Positions 18,894-27,480 of a DNA stretch of 64,000 bases are shown piece after piece. Under the pieces are notes generated by a model. It had not been told where the DNA came from, made no database searches, and saw nothing but the letters and a program-made list of their open reading frames with translations. A program made the position numbers and the translations under genes. This DNA comes from Cohnella ginsengisoli (GTDB lineage Bacteria > Bacillota > Bacilli > Paenibacillales > Paenibacillaceae), in contig NZ_JAPDHZ010000003.1 in the NCBI RefSeq assembly GCF_029525555.1, positions 1,612,001 through 1,676,000 on the forward strand. The letters are read 5' to 3'. Each line of letters begins with the position of its first letter. The first letter of the stretch is position 1.

Positions 18894-18916
18894 CGGAAGA
18901 CGGAGGCGAGGGCGCC

Positions 18917-19255
18917 ATGGCAACGGTCCATATCGTCGACGCGACCACGATCCGGATCGAGGCGACGCTCGAAGACGCCGTCTTCATGATTCGCGAGGCC
19001 GCGGCCGGCCTCGACGAATACGCATCCGAGATCGTCACCTTGTTCGAGAAAATACCTGCGTTCGGCTTCACGTTTTTCTGCTTCTACGCTTACGACAGCG
19101 CGCGCCTGTTCGAGAAGATGCTCGGCATCGATCCGAAGGAATACCTGTCCTTCTCCATGGATGCGCCGGACGCTTTCTTCTACGCGCTGTACGGCGGCAT
19201 GGCCGCATTGTACGGGCAAGCCAAACGGCAGACAGCACCCTTAGCCGCCGAATAA
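18917..19255 (+). CDS. Orphan 112-residue protein of the DUF2249 operon
   Basis: I do not recognise this family. The protein is acidic and helical, with aromatic-rich stretches (FGFTFFCFYAYDSARLFEKM, DAFFYALYGGMAALYGQ) and no signal peptide. A single Cys is near residue 58. It is preceded by a GGAGG-like site, lies 23 bp after the first DUF2249 gene and 21 bp before the second, and is therefore almost surely co-expressed and co-functional with them. It could be a partner or chaperone; nothing catalytic is visible. Confidence 0.65.
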   Translation: MATVHIVDATTIRIEATLEDAVFMIREAAAGLDEYASEIVTLFEKIPAFGFTFFCFYAYDSARLFEKMLGIDPKEYLSFSMDAPDAFFYALYGGMAALYGQAKRQTAPLAAE

Positions 19256-19276
19256 CAAGAAGGAGGTCGCCAAGCC

Positions 19277-19891
19277 ATGGATCGGAGCGCCGCACGCGTC
19301 GTCGAGCTGGACGTCAGGCCCCATCTTCGCAAAAAGCTGGAGCCGTTCTCGCTGATTATGGATACGGTCAAGTCATTGAATGCCGACGAAATATTCGTGC
19401 TCCACGCCACGTTCAAGCCGACGCCGCTGTTCGGCGTGCTCAAGATGAAGGGGCTGGCGGGCAAGGCGGAGCAAGCAGGGAAAGAGCATTGGATCTCCAC
19501 TTTCGTCCACAAGAAAAACAAAAGCTGGCTGCTGGATCCCGGCGCCGGCGCCGGGGCGGCCGATCGTGCGCCAGCCAGCGACGGCGTGTGTGCTGGCGAC
19601 GCAAGCGGAGCGCCGGGTCAGGGCACTTTCGCCGACGATACCGGCGCCCAGGCCGACGGCGCGGCTGCAGCGCCCCGGATCGTGGAGCTCGACAACCGCG
19701 GGCTGGAGCCTCCCAAGCCGATGATGCGCACGTTGGCCGCGCTGGACCGCTGCCGCAGCGGGGACGCGGTCGTCATTCACAACGACCGCGTCCCGATGTT
19801 CCTGATCGAGGAGCTGCACGGCCTCGGCTACCCTTATACGGTAGAGGAGCAATCCGACGGCTCGGCCAAGGTACGCATTCGAAAACCGTAA
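19277..19891 (+). CDS. Tandem DUF2249 protein
   Basis: 204 residues with two DUF2249-like halves. The first (VVELDVRPHLRKKLEPFSLI ... ADEIFVLHATFKPTPLFGVL) and the second (IVELDNRGLEPPKPMMRTLA ... GDAVVIHNDRVPMFLIEELH) are joined by an Ala/Gly/Asp-rich linker at about residues 92-135. The linker looks flexible and unlike the rest. An AGGAGG site precedes the ATG. Together with the single-domain gene at 18660 the operon carries three DUF2249 units. Function is unknown. Confidence 0.78.
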   Translation: MDRSAARVVELDVRPHLRKKLEPFSLIMDTVKSLNADEIFVLHATFKPTPLFGVLKMKGLAGKAEQAGKEHWISTFVHKKNKSWLLDPGAGAGAADRAPASDGVCAGDASGAPGQGTFADDTGAQADGAAAAPRIVELDNRGLEPPKPMMRTLAALDRCRSGDAVVIHNDRVPMFLIEELHGLGYPYTVEEQSDGSAKVRIRKP

Positions 19892-19905
19892 GGAGGCACG
19901 CGCTT

Positions 19906-21138
19906 ATGTCCCGCCTTCCCTTTCTGTTCATCGTCACGGGAATCATCGGGTTCGTGCTCTTCCAAGCCGCCTCCCTGTCGTCGCTGTCCGGGTGGCTGGG
20001 CGAGGAGCTGCGCGAACAGAACGGCTGGTTCCACGTTCACTTGTTCGTCCTGGGATGGGCCACCATGCTGGCCATGGGCGCCGTCTATCAACTGATCGGC
20101 GTCATCCTCCAATCCAGCCTCTACAGCATCCGTCTCGGGTACGTCCATTACGTATCGTTCACGGTCGGCTTGACCGGCTTGCTGTACGGCTTCATCGAAG
20201 GCAAGATTTACTGGCTGGCAGCGTCGGCCACGCTGGCGCTCGCGGGCATCCTCGCCTTCGCCTGGAATATCGCGGTCACCTTGATCCGCGCCTCGAAGTG
20301 GGATCCGGTCACGATCAGCGCCGCGTGCGCGGTGCTCTATCTGGCGCTGACCGGCCTCTCCGGCCTCGCGATGGGCATCAACTTCGCGACCGGACAGTGG
20401 GCCGCCTACCACGAGCGCATCTTCGGCGCCCATATCTGGCTCGGGACGATCGGTTGGTTCGGGCTGCTCATCACGGGCTTCAGCTACAAAATGCTGCCGA
20501 TGTTCTATCTGTCGCACGATTATCCGACCCGGCTGCAGACGTGGGTGCTGGCCTTGTGGAACGCGGCCGTACTCGCGGGCGCGGCGGCCTTCCTGGCCGG
20601 CGGCAACGTCCGGTTCGTCTGGTTCGCGGCGTCGTTGCTGGGAGCGGCGGTCGTCCTCTACAACGTCCATCTGCTGCAGATCCGCAAGCACCGCCACAAG
20701 CGCAATCCCGGCGCCGGCATACGCTGGACCGTGTACGGCAGCCAGGCGTTCGGTTGCTTGACGATCGCCATGCTGATCTACGGCCTCGCGTATCCGGACC
20801 GCATGCTAAGCGCCCGTTCGGTGCTGTCGGCAGGCTGGGTGTATCTGGTCGGTTGGGTCAGCTTCACGATACTGGGCTATGCCTCGAAGATCGTGCCGTT
20901 CCTCTGGTGGACGCATAAATACGGCAAGCAAGCGGGCAAACCGGGCACGCCGCTCATGGCCAACCTGCTGAACGACCGAAAAGCGAACGCCGGCTTAGCC
21001 GCGATCGCGGCGTCGAGCCTGCTCCTGCTGGCCGGCATCGCCGCCGGCGCGCCGATGCTGATCGCGATCGCGGGCACCGCGTCTGCCCTCTTCTCCGTCG
21101 CTTATATCGCTATGATCGGTCTCGTGTTCGCCCGTTAA
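19906..21138 (+). CDS. Heme-copper-oxidase-subunit-I-like (NnrS-like) membrane protein
   Basis: 410 residues with about 12 hydrophobic segments. Two similar blocks stand out: WFHVHLFVLGWATMLAMGAV near residue 42, and FGAHIWLGTIGWFGLLITGF near residue 178, followed by YKMLPMFYLSHDYP. Paired His in helices followed by LGW is reminiscent of cytochrome oxidase subunit I-like and NnrS proteins, which bind heme and are linked to nitric oxide. It is far shorter than quinol NO reductases, and a full six-His set cannot be confirmed by eye. The start follows AAGGAGG. The FNR-controlled operon context points to NO turnover or electron transfer, by inference. Confidence 0.65.
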   Translation: MSRLPFLFIVTGIIGFVLFQAASLSSLSGWLGEELREQNGWFHVHLFVLGWATMLAMGAVYQLIGVILQSSLYSIRLGYVHYVSFTVGLTGLLYGFIEGKIYWLAASATLALAGILAFAWNIAVTLIRASKWDPVTISAACAVLYLALTGLSGLAMGINFATGQWAAYHERIFGAHIWLGTIGWFGLLITGFSYKMLPMFYLSHDYPTRLQTWVLALWNAAVLAGAAAFLAGGNVRFVWFAASLLGAAVVLYNVHLLQIRKHRHKRNPGAGIRWTVYGSQAFGCLTIAMLIYGLAYPDRMLSARSVLSAGWVYLVGWVSFTILGYASKIVPFLWWTHKYGKQAGKPGTPLMANLLNDRKANAGLAAIAASSLLLLAGIAAGAPMLIAIAGTASALFSVAYIAMIGLVFAR

Positions 21139-21166
21139 TCCGATATCCCGAAGGGAGTGAACCTAC

Positions 21167-21466
21167 ATGGACAACGTCGAACATCTGCGTTCCATGCTAA
21201 AAGAAGTGTACGATCCCGAGCTGGGCGTCAACATCGTGGATCTGGGCCTCGTGTATGAGCTGCGCGAGGAGCCCGACCTGATCTACGTGAAAATGACGCT
21301 GACCACGCCCGGATGCCCGCTGCACGATACGATCGTCGGCGCCGTCAAGTGGATGCTGCAGGAGCGCACCGGCAAGCCGCGCATCGACGTCGACATGGTC
21401 TGGGAGCCTCGTTGGACGCCGGGCCTGATGTCCGAGGAAGCGAAGGACATGCTCGGCTACTTCTGA
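21167..21466 (+). CDS. DUF59/MIP18 family metal-sulfur cluster assembly factor
   Basis: 99 residues with the family signature DPELGVNIVDLGLVYELREE, then MTLTTPGCPLHDTI carrying the conserved Cys, and VWEPRWTPGLMSEEA at the end. SufT/PaaD-type relatives help mature Fe-S proteins. It is the last gene of the DUF2249 operon, 28 bp after the membrane protein, and may service Fe-S or metal centres of the anaerobic enzymes. The start follows AAGGGAGTG. Confidence 0.85.
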   Translation: MDNVEHLRSMLKEVYDPELGVNIVDLGLVYELREEPDLIYVKMTLTTPGCPLHDTIVGAVKWMLQERTGKPRIDVDMVWEPRWTPGLMSEEAKDMLGYF

Positions 21467-21546
21467 GGCACGCCTACTTTGCGGCCATTAGGCATATATC
21501 GTCTTATTTTGGAGCGATTTTCTTTTAGCGTCTTATTTGAAAACGC

Positions 21547-21573
21547 AAAAACCGCGCGAACGCGGTTTTTTTA
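21547..21573 (+). terminator. Terminator of the DUF2249 operon
   Basis: AAAAACCGCG - CGAA - CGCGGTTTTTTT hairpin with a T tract on the plus strand and an A tract on the other. Confidence 0.8.
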
Positions 21574-21630
21574 AAGAGCGTTATGCTTATTCGATTGGTG
21601 CTAATAAGGAGCTATGCTCCCACTGTCCGT

Positions 21631-22503
21631 TTACTGCCGTCGCCCGTCCGCGATCCGCACGGCCCGGCGCAGCGCCGACGCGCCGGCGGCCAGCGAGATC
21701 AGGAAGCAGACGCCTGCTGCGATAGGCAGCGGCGACCATTCCATCAGGGACCGGCCGTCTATCGTCCGCCAGCCGATCGCGGCGAGTCCGAGCAGATACG
21801 AGATGCCGGCGATATGAACCAGCGCGCGACGCGCCCGCGCATTCGCGTTGGTCCGCTCCACGAGCCAGGCGACCAGCGGTACGGCCTGAAGCGCATGGAA
21901 GCCGAGTCCGTGCAGCCAAATGATGTTGCCGTCCGCGCCGGTGAGCCGGCCCTGGTTGACCGAGATCCAGATGCCTGCCGCGAACGAGACGGTGACGGCG
22001 ATCATGGCGTAGCGGATGCCGATCGCCACTTCCGGACGAAGCCTATAGGCTCTCGCGCGGAAAAACTGCACGCCTACGTACAGATAGAACAAAACGAGAA
22101 GCAGCGCGACGAACGCGAACAGATTGCCGACCGCCTGGTCGAGGGCCGCGCCGTTCTCGACGAATCTCGGATTGACGCCGCGGAAGTTTTGAATCGTCTC
22201 CGCGCCGTATGCGTACAGGGCGAGACCGATATAAACCCTCCTGAACCAAGCTCGGCTTCGTTCGCCCAGCGCCGACACCGGCAGGATCGCCGCGGTCGAC
22301 AGCAGAAAAACGCCCAGCGCCGCGTTGAACGAGAACGCTTTGGAGACGTCGCCGCCCGGCGGGACTTCTCCTCCGTTCATCAGCGTCCAAATCCCGCACG
22401 CCGCCGCCAGCACAAATCCGAGCAGACCGGTTAAAAGCAGCCCCTTTTCTCCTTCGAACCATCGTTGTCCGCGCTTCGCCCCTTGGACGGTATCGCTCCT
22501 CAT
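21631..22503 (-). CDS. Multi-pass membrane protein of unknown function
   Basis: 290 residues with roughly eight hydrophobic helices and a short charged N-terminus. The segment DGNIIWLHGLGFHALQAVPL near residue 195 contains two His inside a helix, a possible heme or metal site. I do not recognise the family. It converges with the DUF2249 operon and precedes the CapA-like gene on the minus strand, about 120 bp away. There is no clear link to nitrate respiration except proximity. Confidence 0.7.
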   Translation of the reverse strand: MRSDTVQGAKRGQRWFEGEKGLLLTGLLGFVLAAACGIWTLMNGGEVPPGGDVSKAFSFNAALGVFLLSTAAILPVSALGERSRAWFRRVYIGLALYAYGAETIQNFRGVNPRFVENGAALDQAVGNLFAFVALLLVLFYLYVGVQFFRARAYRLRPEVAIGIRYAMIAVTVSFAAGIWISVNQGRLTGADGNIIWLHGLGFHALQAVPLVAWLVERTNANARARRALVHIAGISYLLGLAAIGWRTIDGRSLMEWSPLPIAAGVCFLISLAAGASALRRAVRIADGRRQ

Positions 22504-22625
22504 ATCCCCGCTTCCCTTCCGTGAATTGGTACCTTCACTTTAATGGAAGGGACTGGCAGGCCGGAACGGCCTTGAGATGAGTTCGCCGCCGGACCTGAAG
22601 AGGTTCTCCCGATCCGCCGGAAGTC

Positions 22626-23801
22626 TTAATCTAGCGCTGTTCGGCCTTTATTTTTCTCGAGAAACGCCTGATCGTGCAGTTCTGCGCCGAAGGACAGGTC
22701 TTCCAGATAGGCCAGCTGCGCGGCTTCGTACGCCGCATCCCGCCTCAGGATCCGGTTGTTCCGGATAGAAAGCGGGTGGAAGGAAATGCCGACCTGCCCT
22801 TTATCCAGCGTAAGCTTGAGCAGGCCCGTGTCCGCCTTCTTTCCTTTCACGTAGTCGGGAAAAAGGAAATTGCCGATGGAGTACGCTATCGGTTTGCCCT
22901 CGTGAAACTCGAAGCCCTGCAGCACATGCGGGTGGCTCCCGATGACCGCGCTGGCGCCCGCGTCCAGCATATCCGCCGCCAGCTTGCGCTGCCAGGGCTG
23001 CGGGGACGTCGTATTTTCCACGCCCCAATGGATGAAAACAAGGACGTAATCCGCACCCGCGCTCGCGTCGCGAATGGCGGCGAGAACCTTCTCCGGTTCG
23101 TAAGCGCTGGCGACGCCGGGCTTCTTGGCGGTCGCCATCCAGGCGGTCGTCGGCATGAAGCGCGTCACCGCGCCTATTTTGACCGTAGCGCCGTTCAGCC
23201 GAACGGTCTCGAAGCGAAAAGCCTCCTCCACGTCGAGGCCCGCGCCGACATGGCGCAAGCCGGCCTTTTCGACGTTGTTGAGCGTATCTCTTAGTCCTTT
23301 CTCCTTGTAATCGAGCACGTGGTTGTTGCCGAGCGACACCATATCGAAGCCCGCGCGCTTGATCCCCTCCAGCGAGCCTGCCTCCGATTTGAAATTAAAG
23401 CGCTGGTTCAGGTCTTTATCCGACGCCTCCGTCACCGACGTCTCCAGATTAAGCACGGCATAATCGGCGGCGCTCACCTCGTCTTTGATCTGACTGAACG
23501 GATAATCGGCGCCGTGCCGGCGAATCGCTTCCTTGACGCTGCCGTCCATCATCGTGTCGCCGGCGAACATCATCTCGATCGGCTTCGTCTGCTTGACGGA
23601 CAGCGGGATCGGCGTCGCTTCGCCGGCCGGGTTGCCGGTCTGAGAGACAGCCTGGGAGATCGGCGCGCCGGCGTGCGAGGCCGGCGGCGTATGAGGAGCG
23701 CCGGCTTGTTGGGCCTCCGAGCCGCCAAGCGGCTGCGCGCCGCATCCGCCCAGCGCCGCGGCGACGGCCAACAGGCCTAAAGGTTTGCGCCAACGTTTCA
23801 A
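22626..23801 (-). CDS. CapA family (poly-gamma-glutamate synthesis-type) lipoprotein
   Basis: 391 residues with a lipoprotein signal (LLAVAAALGGCG) and then a metallophosphatase-like CapA domain: MMFAGDTMMDGS, YAVLNLETSVTE, SLGNNHVLDYKEKGL, FIHWGVENTTSPQPWQRKLA and GSHPHVLQGFEFHEGKPIAY. CapA-type proteins act outside the membrane in capsule or polymer metabolism. Without capB/capC neighbours the substrate stays open. The frame is intact. Confidence 0.88.
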   Translation of the reverse strand: MKRWRKPLGLLAVAAALGGCGAQPLGGSEAQQAGAPHTPPASHAGAPISQAVSQTGNPAGEATPIPLSVKQTKPIEMMFAGDTMMDGSVKEAIRRHGADYPFSQIKDEVSAADYAVLNLETSVTEASDKDLNQRFNFKSEAGSLEGIKRAGFDMVSLGNNHVLDYKEKGLRDTLNNVEKAGLRHVGAGLDVEEAFRFETVRLNGATVKIGAVTRFMPTTAWMATAKKPGVASAYEPEKVLAAIRDASAGADYVLVFIHWGVENTTSPQPWQRKLAADMLDAGASAVIGSHPHVLQGFEFHEGKPIAYSIGNFLFPDYVKGKKADTGLLKLTLDKGQVGISFHPLSIRNNRILRRDAAYEAAQLAYLEDLSFGAELHDQAFLEKNKGRTALD

Positions 23802-23916
23802 AGTCGATCACCTCGCTAGCTTTTTCTATCAATGTATCAGCGAGATATTTCAAAAATGCAGAAAGGTTGTATCCATCCGGTAACGAACCGGTAAACAAAT
23901 ATACGCCGCAAAACGC

Positions 23917-23956
23917 AAACGGGACGAAGCTAGGAATTTCCCGCTTCGTCCCGTTT
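23917..23956. other. Strong hairpin upstream of the CapA gene
   Basis: AAACGGGACGAAGC / GCTTCGTCCCGTTT stem (loop about 12 nt). The stem is nearly identical to the ylbF/ywiC terminator at 5259. It directly precedes the 73-bp repeat array. Confidence 0.6.
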
Positions 23957-24273
23957 GCTCGCATGCACACACTTCAGTCGACCGCCGTCCGCTCGCTTCA
24001 GGCTCAAGCATAGCGCAAAATTGCGCTATGCTCGCTTGCGCGCACTTCCGCCGACTGCCGTCCGCTCGCTTCAGGCTCAAGCATAGCGCAAAATTGCGCT
24101 ATGCTCGCTTGCACGCACTTCTGCCGACCGCCGCCCGCTCGCTTCAGGCTCAATAATAGCGCAAAATTGCGCTATGCTCGCATGCGCGCACTTCCGCCGA
24201 CTGCCGCCCTCCCGCTTCAGGCTCAAGCATAGCGCAAAATTGCGCTATGCTCGCATGCGCGCACTTCTGCCGA
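23957..24273. repeat. 73-bp tandem repeat array, left part (four palindromes)
   Basis: Units start at 24001, 24074, 24147 and 24220 (measured at GGCTCAA), an exact 73-bp period. Each unit holds the near-perfect palindrome AGCATAGCGCAAAATTGCGC continuing to TATGCT, and a GC-rich spacer. The array is interrupted by the IS element at 24274 and continues at 25643. Confidence 0.92.
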
Positions 24274-25642
24274 GGTCAAGTCCATATTTATGTGTAAAAT
24301 CCTCGTCGACGAATTTTGTTGCTTACTTTTGATTCTTCGCACGCTCTTTCTGCCACGCATGGTACCTTGTCATGTCCATGAAGCGCTTGTTGCTCCATAA
24401 TTCTTCGAGCTCCATGAGCACGGCACCGATTAATCGGATAACCGATTCACGGTTCGGAAAAATCTGTATAACCGATTCTCGCCGACGGATCTCCCGGTTG
24501 ACTCGCTCCATGCCGTTCGAGGTCCGGATTCTTACCCGGTACTCTTCCGGGTATGCCAGTACCGCTGTGGCGTCGTCAAATCCTCGCTCCAGCGTCTCCA
24601 TGGCCTTTGGCGCTTTCTCCTGGTACATCTCTTGCGTTTCTTCCAGCAGCCTTCTCGCGCTCTCCAGGTTCTGCGCTTCGAATATCGAGCGCAGAGCCGC
24701 CTTTATTTCGGATTGTAGTGCCTTCGGCGTGACATCTAGAATATTTCGCGTAAAATGCGTCTGACACCTTTGCCATGTCGCCCCTTGAAAGTGATGCTTA
24801 ATCGCTTGGACAAGGCCGCCATGCGTGTCGCTGATGACCAGGTCTACGCCATGGAGTCCACGCTGCTTCAAGCCCTCAAAGAATGCACTCCAGCTCGCTT
24901 CGGACTCGGTATCGTCGATGGAAATTCCAAGCACCTCACGGTTACCGTGCTCGTTGATGCCGTAGCCGGTTAACACGCCACGGGAGCGCACCCGACCGTT
25001 CTCTCTAACTTTGACATACATGGCGTCCACAATGACAAACGGGTAGCTCTTTTCCTCCAAGGAACGCGTGCGCCAAGACTCCACCAGCGGATCCAACTGC
25101 TTACACAGCTCGCTCACTGTGGATTTCGAAAACGTTGTACCGCAAAGTTCCTCTGTAATCCGCTGAACCTTCCGCGTCGAGACGCCGTTCACGACCATCT
25201 CCATAAGGGATGTCACCAGCGCCTGCTCACTACGTTGATACCGGGCGAATAGCTCTGTGGAGAACTGGCCGTCTCGAAACCTCGGAACCTCCAGCTGCAG
25301 CTTGCCTACCCGTGTCGTTAATCCTCGCGCATAACTGCCGTTTCGCTGGCCTTGACGGGTTTGCGTACGCTCGTAAGGTTCGGCCTCCAGTTGATCTGTT
25401 GCTTGCGCCTTCAACACCTGGTTGAGCACCGTCTCCAGCAGCTTGGCCACTCCCTCGTCACGTGCCTGTCCAATAAACAATTGATGCAATAGTGCCTCGT
25501 CTAGTGTAATCTGATACTGAGCCATGAATAGCCCTCTCCCTTGAATGTTGTCTCGACAACTCCATTCTAGACGAGGTTCTATTTCATGGCTCTCCTTATT
25601 TTCAAGAGGCCATCCATTTTACACAATTATATGGACTCAACT
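24274..25642 (-). mobile_element. IS256-family insertion sequence, 1369 bp
   Basis: Imperfect terminal inverted repeats lie at the two ends: left GTCCATATTTATGTGTAAAA, right read inward GTCCATATAATTGTGTAAAA. Both flanks carry TCTGCCGA (24266-24273 and 25643-25650), an 8-bp target duplication. Removing 1369 + 8 bp restores the 73-bp spacing of the surrounding array exactly, which fixes the boundaries. One transposase gene fills it. Confidence 0.92.
24323..25525 (-). CDS. IS256/mutator-family transposase
   Basis: 400 residues, intact. DDE residues sit in VIVDAMYVKVRENG, LVISDTHGGLVQAIKHHF and SNGMERVNREIRRRE, and the RCQTHFTRNIL motif between the last two is typical of the family. The full length and clean ends suggest a recent, possibly active insertion. 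Confidence 0.95.
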   Translation of the reverse strand: MAQYQITLDEALLHQLFIGQARDEGVAKLLETVLNQVLKAQATDQLEAEPYERTQTRQGQRNGSYARGLTTRVGKLQLEVPRFRDGQFSTELFARYQRSEQALVTSLMEMVVNGVSTRKVQRITEELCGTTFSKSTVSELCKQLDPLVESWRTRSLEEKSYPFVIVDAMYVKVRENGRVRSRGVLTGYGINEHGNREVLGISIDDTESEASWSAFFEGLKQRGLHGVDLVISDTHGGLVQAIKHHFQGATWQRCQTHFTRNILDVTPKALQSEIKAALRSIFEAQNLESARRLLEETQEMYQEKAPKAMETLERGFDDATAVLAYPEEYRVRIRTSNGMERVNREIRRRESVIQIFPNRESVIRLIGAVLMELEELWSNKRFMDMTRYHAWQKERAKNQK

Positions 25643-25852
25643 TCTGCCGACCGCCGTCCGCTCGCTTCAGGCTCAACAATAGCGCAAAATTGCGCTATGC
25701 TCGCATGCGCGCACTTCTGCCGACCGCCGCCCGCCCGCTTCAGGCTCAACAAAAGCGCAAAATTGCGCTATGCTCGCATGCGCGCACTTCCGCCGACTGC
25801 CGTCCGCTCGCTTCAGGCTCAAGCATAGCGCAAAATTGCGCTATGTCCGCGA
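25643..25852. repeat. 73-bp tandem repeat array, right part (three palindromes)
   Basis: Units start at 25670, 25743 and 25816, again 73 bp apart. The last copy runs right up to the stop codon of the SDR gene (25853). Together with the left part there are seven palindromes. Confidence 0.92.
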
Positions 25853-26621
25853 CTACAGCTCCACCGTCATGCCGCCGTCGGCGACCAGCGTGGCGCCCGT
25901 CATGAACGAGTTGTCGGGACTGGCCGCGAACATCACGACGGACGCGATCTCCTCCGGCTGCCCGACGCGGCCGATCGGCTGCGACTCGTCCCACTGCTTC
26001 ATGATCTCGTCCCGCGGCGTATCGAGATTTTTGACGCTGCTCTCGAGCATCGGCGTCCGCACCGCGCCGGGCAGCACCGTATTGGCGCGGATGTTCTGCT
26101 TCGCGAAGTCGAGCGCGATCGCCCGCGTGAGCCCCGCGATGCCCGCCTTCGACGCCGCGTAGGCCGAGTAGCCGTCCAGCGTCGCAAGCGCGTGCACCGA
26201 GCTGACGTTCACGATCACGCCGCCGCCCTGCTCCAGCATGACCGGAACGACCCCCCCGGCAGAACAGGAAGACCGACGTGAGATTGTTCGTAATGACGCC
26301 GTTCCACTGGTCCAGGCTCATGTCGGTCAGCCGGACCTGCGGGCATACCGCGGCGTTGTTGACCATGACGTCGATCCGGCCGAACGCTTCTCGCGCATCC
26401 CGAATGACCCGCGTCACGTCCGCCTCGGACGAGACGTCGGCGGCCATCGCGATCGCGCGACCGCCCGCCGCCGCGATCTCGTCGGCGACGTCCTGCACCT
26501 TCGACAGCGTGCGGCCGACCGCGACGACCGATGCGCCGGCGCCCGCGAACCGCATCGCGACCGCGCGTCCGATGCCGCCTCCGCCGCCCGTTACGATCAC
26601 GACTTTATTTTCCCAGCTCAT
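25853..26621 (-). CDS. Short-chain dehydrogenase/reductase (frame broken)
   Basis: About 255 residues. The NAD-binding motif TGGGGGIGRAVAMRFA is near residue 11, NNAAV near 90, the catalytic YSAYAASK near 155, and the ending is FMTGATLVADGGMTVEL. The frame breaks in a run of seven C at 26251-26257. Removing one base gives FCRGVVPVMLEQGGGVIVNV. It is the last gene of the sugar-acid cluster and probably oxidises the 2-keto-3-deoxy sugar acid at C4 before cleavage by the FAH-family hydrolase next door. The role is inferred from context. Confidence 0.85.
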
Positions 26622-26637
26622 CGCCGCACCTCTTCGC

Positions 26638-27480
26638 TCATCGGATTCGCTCGGACACGAACGTGTTGCGCAGCGTGCCGATGCCTTCGACCGTCGCCTC
26701 GACGACGTCGCCCGGCTTCAGCCACACCTGCGGCTTCTTCCCCATGCCGACGCCCGGCGGCGTCCCCGTGCTGATGATGTCTCCCGGCCGGAGCGTCATC
26801 GTATTGGAGAGAAACGAGACCAGGTACGGGATATCGAAAATCAGTTCCTTCGTGTTCGAATCCTGCATCGTCGCGCCGTTCAGCTTGAGCGAGATACCGA
26901 GCTTGCCCGGATCCAAGATCTCGTCGGCGGTCACGATCCACGGCCCCGTCGGCGCGAAGCCGTCGATCGCCTTGCCGCGCGTCCATTGGGGCTCGTTCAG
27001 CTGGATATCCCGCGCGCTCACATCGTTCAGCACCGTGTAGCCGAACACATAATCCATGGCCGATTCAAGCGGTACGCGCTTGGCCGTCTTGCCGATAACG
27101 ACCGCCAGCTCCACCTCGTAATCGCACTGCGTCACTTCGGCCGGTATGGCCACCTCGTCCTCGTGTCCGGTCAGGCAGTTGTTGTATTTGGGAAACAGGA
27201 CCGGCACCTTGGGCACCTGCATGTTGGACTCGATCACGTGGTCGTGATAGTTCAGTCCGATGCAGACGATCTTCTCCGGATCGGTGAGCGGCGACAGCAG
27301 CTTCACGTCAGACAGCCGATAAGCGGCCCCTTGCGCCAATGCCTCCACGTCTCCCGACTCAATGACGTCCCGCATCGTCCCCTTCACGTTTAAAGCGACA
27401 ACCTCGTCTTCTCCCTTAAGTACGCCTACCTGAAGCTTGCGCGCTTCATCCTGCCTGTCGTAAAACTGCACGAGCTTCAT
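26638..27480 (-). CDS. Fumarylacetoacetate hydrolase family protein
   Basis: 280 residues, intact. The FAH core shows ENxx-type IVCIGLNYHDHV, the metal-binding DYEVELAVVIGKTAKRVP, DVSARDIQLNEPQWTRGKAI and DIISTGTPPGVGMGKKP. Members cleave C-C bonds of diketo acids with Mg2+. It overlaps the zinc dehydrogenase gene by 4 bp. In this cluster a 2,4-diketo-3-deoxy-aldonate hydrolase giving pyruvate plus a short acid is the best guess. Confidence 0.87.
   Translation of the reverse strand: MKLVQFYDRQDEARKLQVGVLKGEDEVVALNVKGTMRDVIESGDVEALAQGAAYRLSDVKLLSPLTDPEKIVCIGLNYHDHVIESNMQVPKVPVLFPKYNNCLTGHEDEVAIPAEVTQCDYEVELAVVIGKTAKRVPLESAMDYVFGYTVLNDVSARDIQLNEPQWTRGKAIDGFAPTGPWIVTADEILDPGKLGISLKLNGATMQDSNTKELIFDIPYLVSFLSNTMTLRPGDIISTGTPPGVGMGKKPQVWLKPGDVVEATVEGIGTLRNTFVSERIR

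Noticed and set aside
19906..21138. Quinol nitric oxide reductase (NorZ)
   Set aside because: At 410 residues it is much shorter than qNOR, and the six-His pattern of the NOR family is not evident.
23957..25852. CRISPR array
   Set aside because: Repeats are 73 bp with near-identical spacers; there are no variable spacers and no cas genes.
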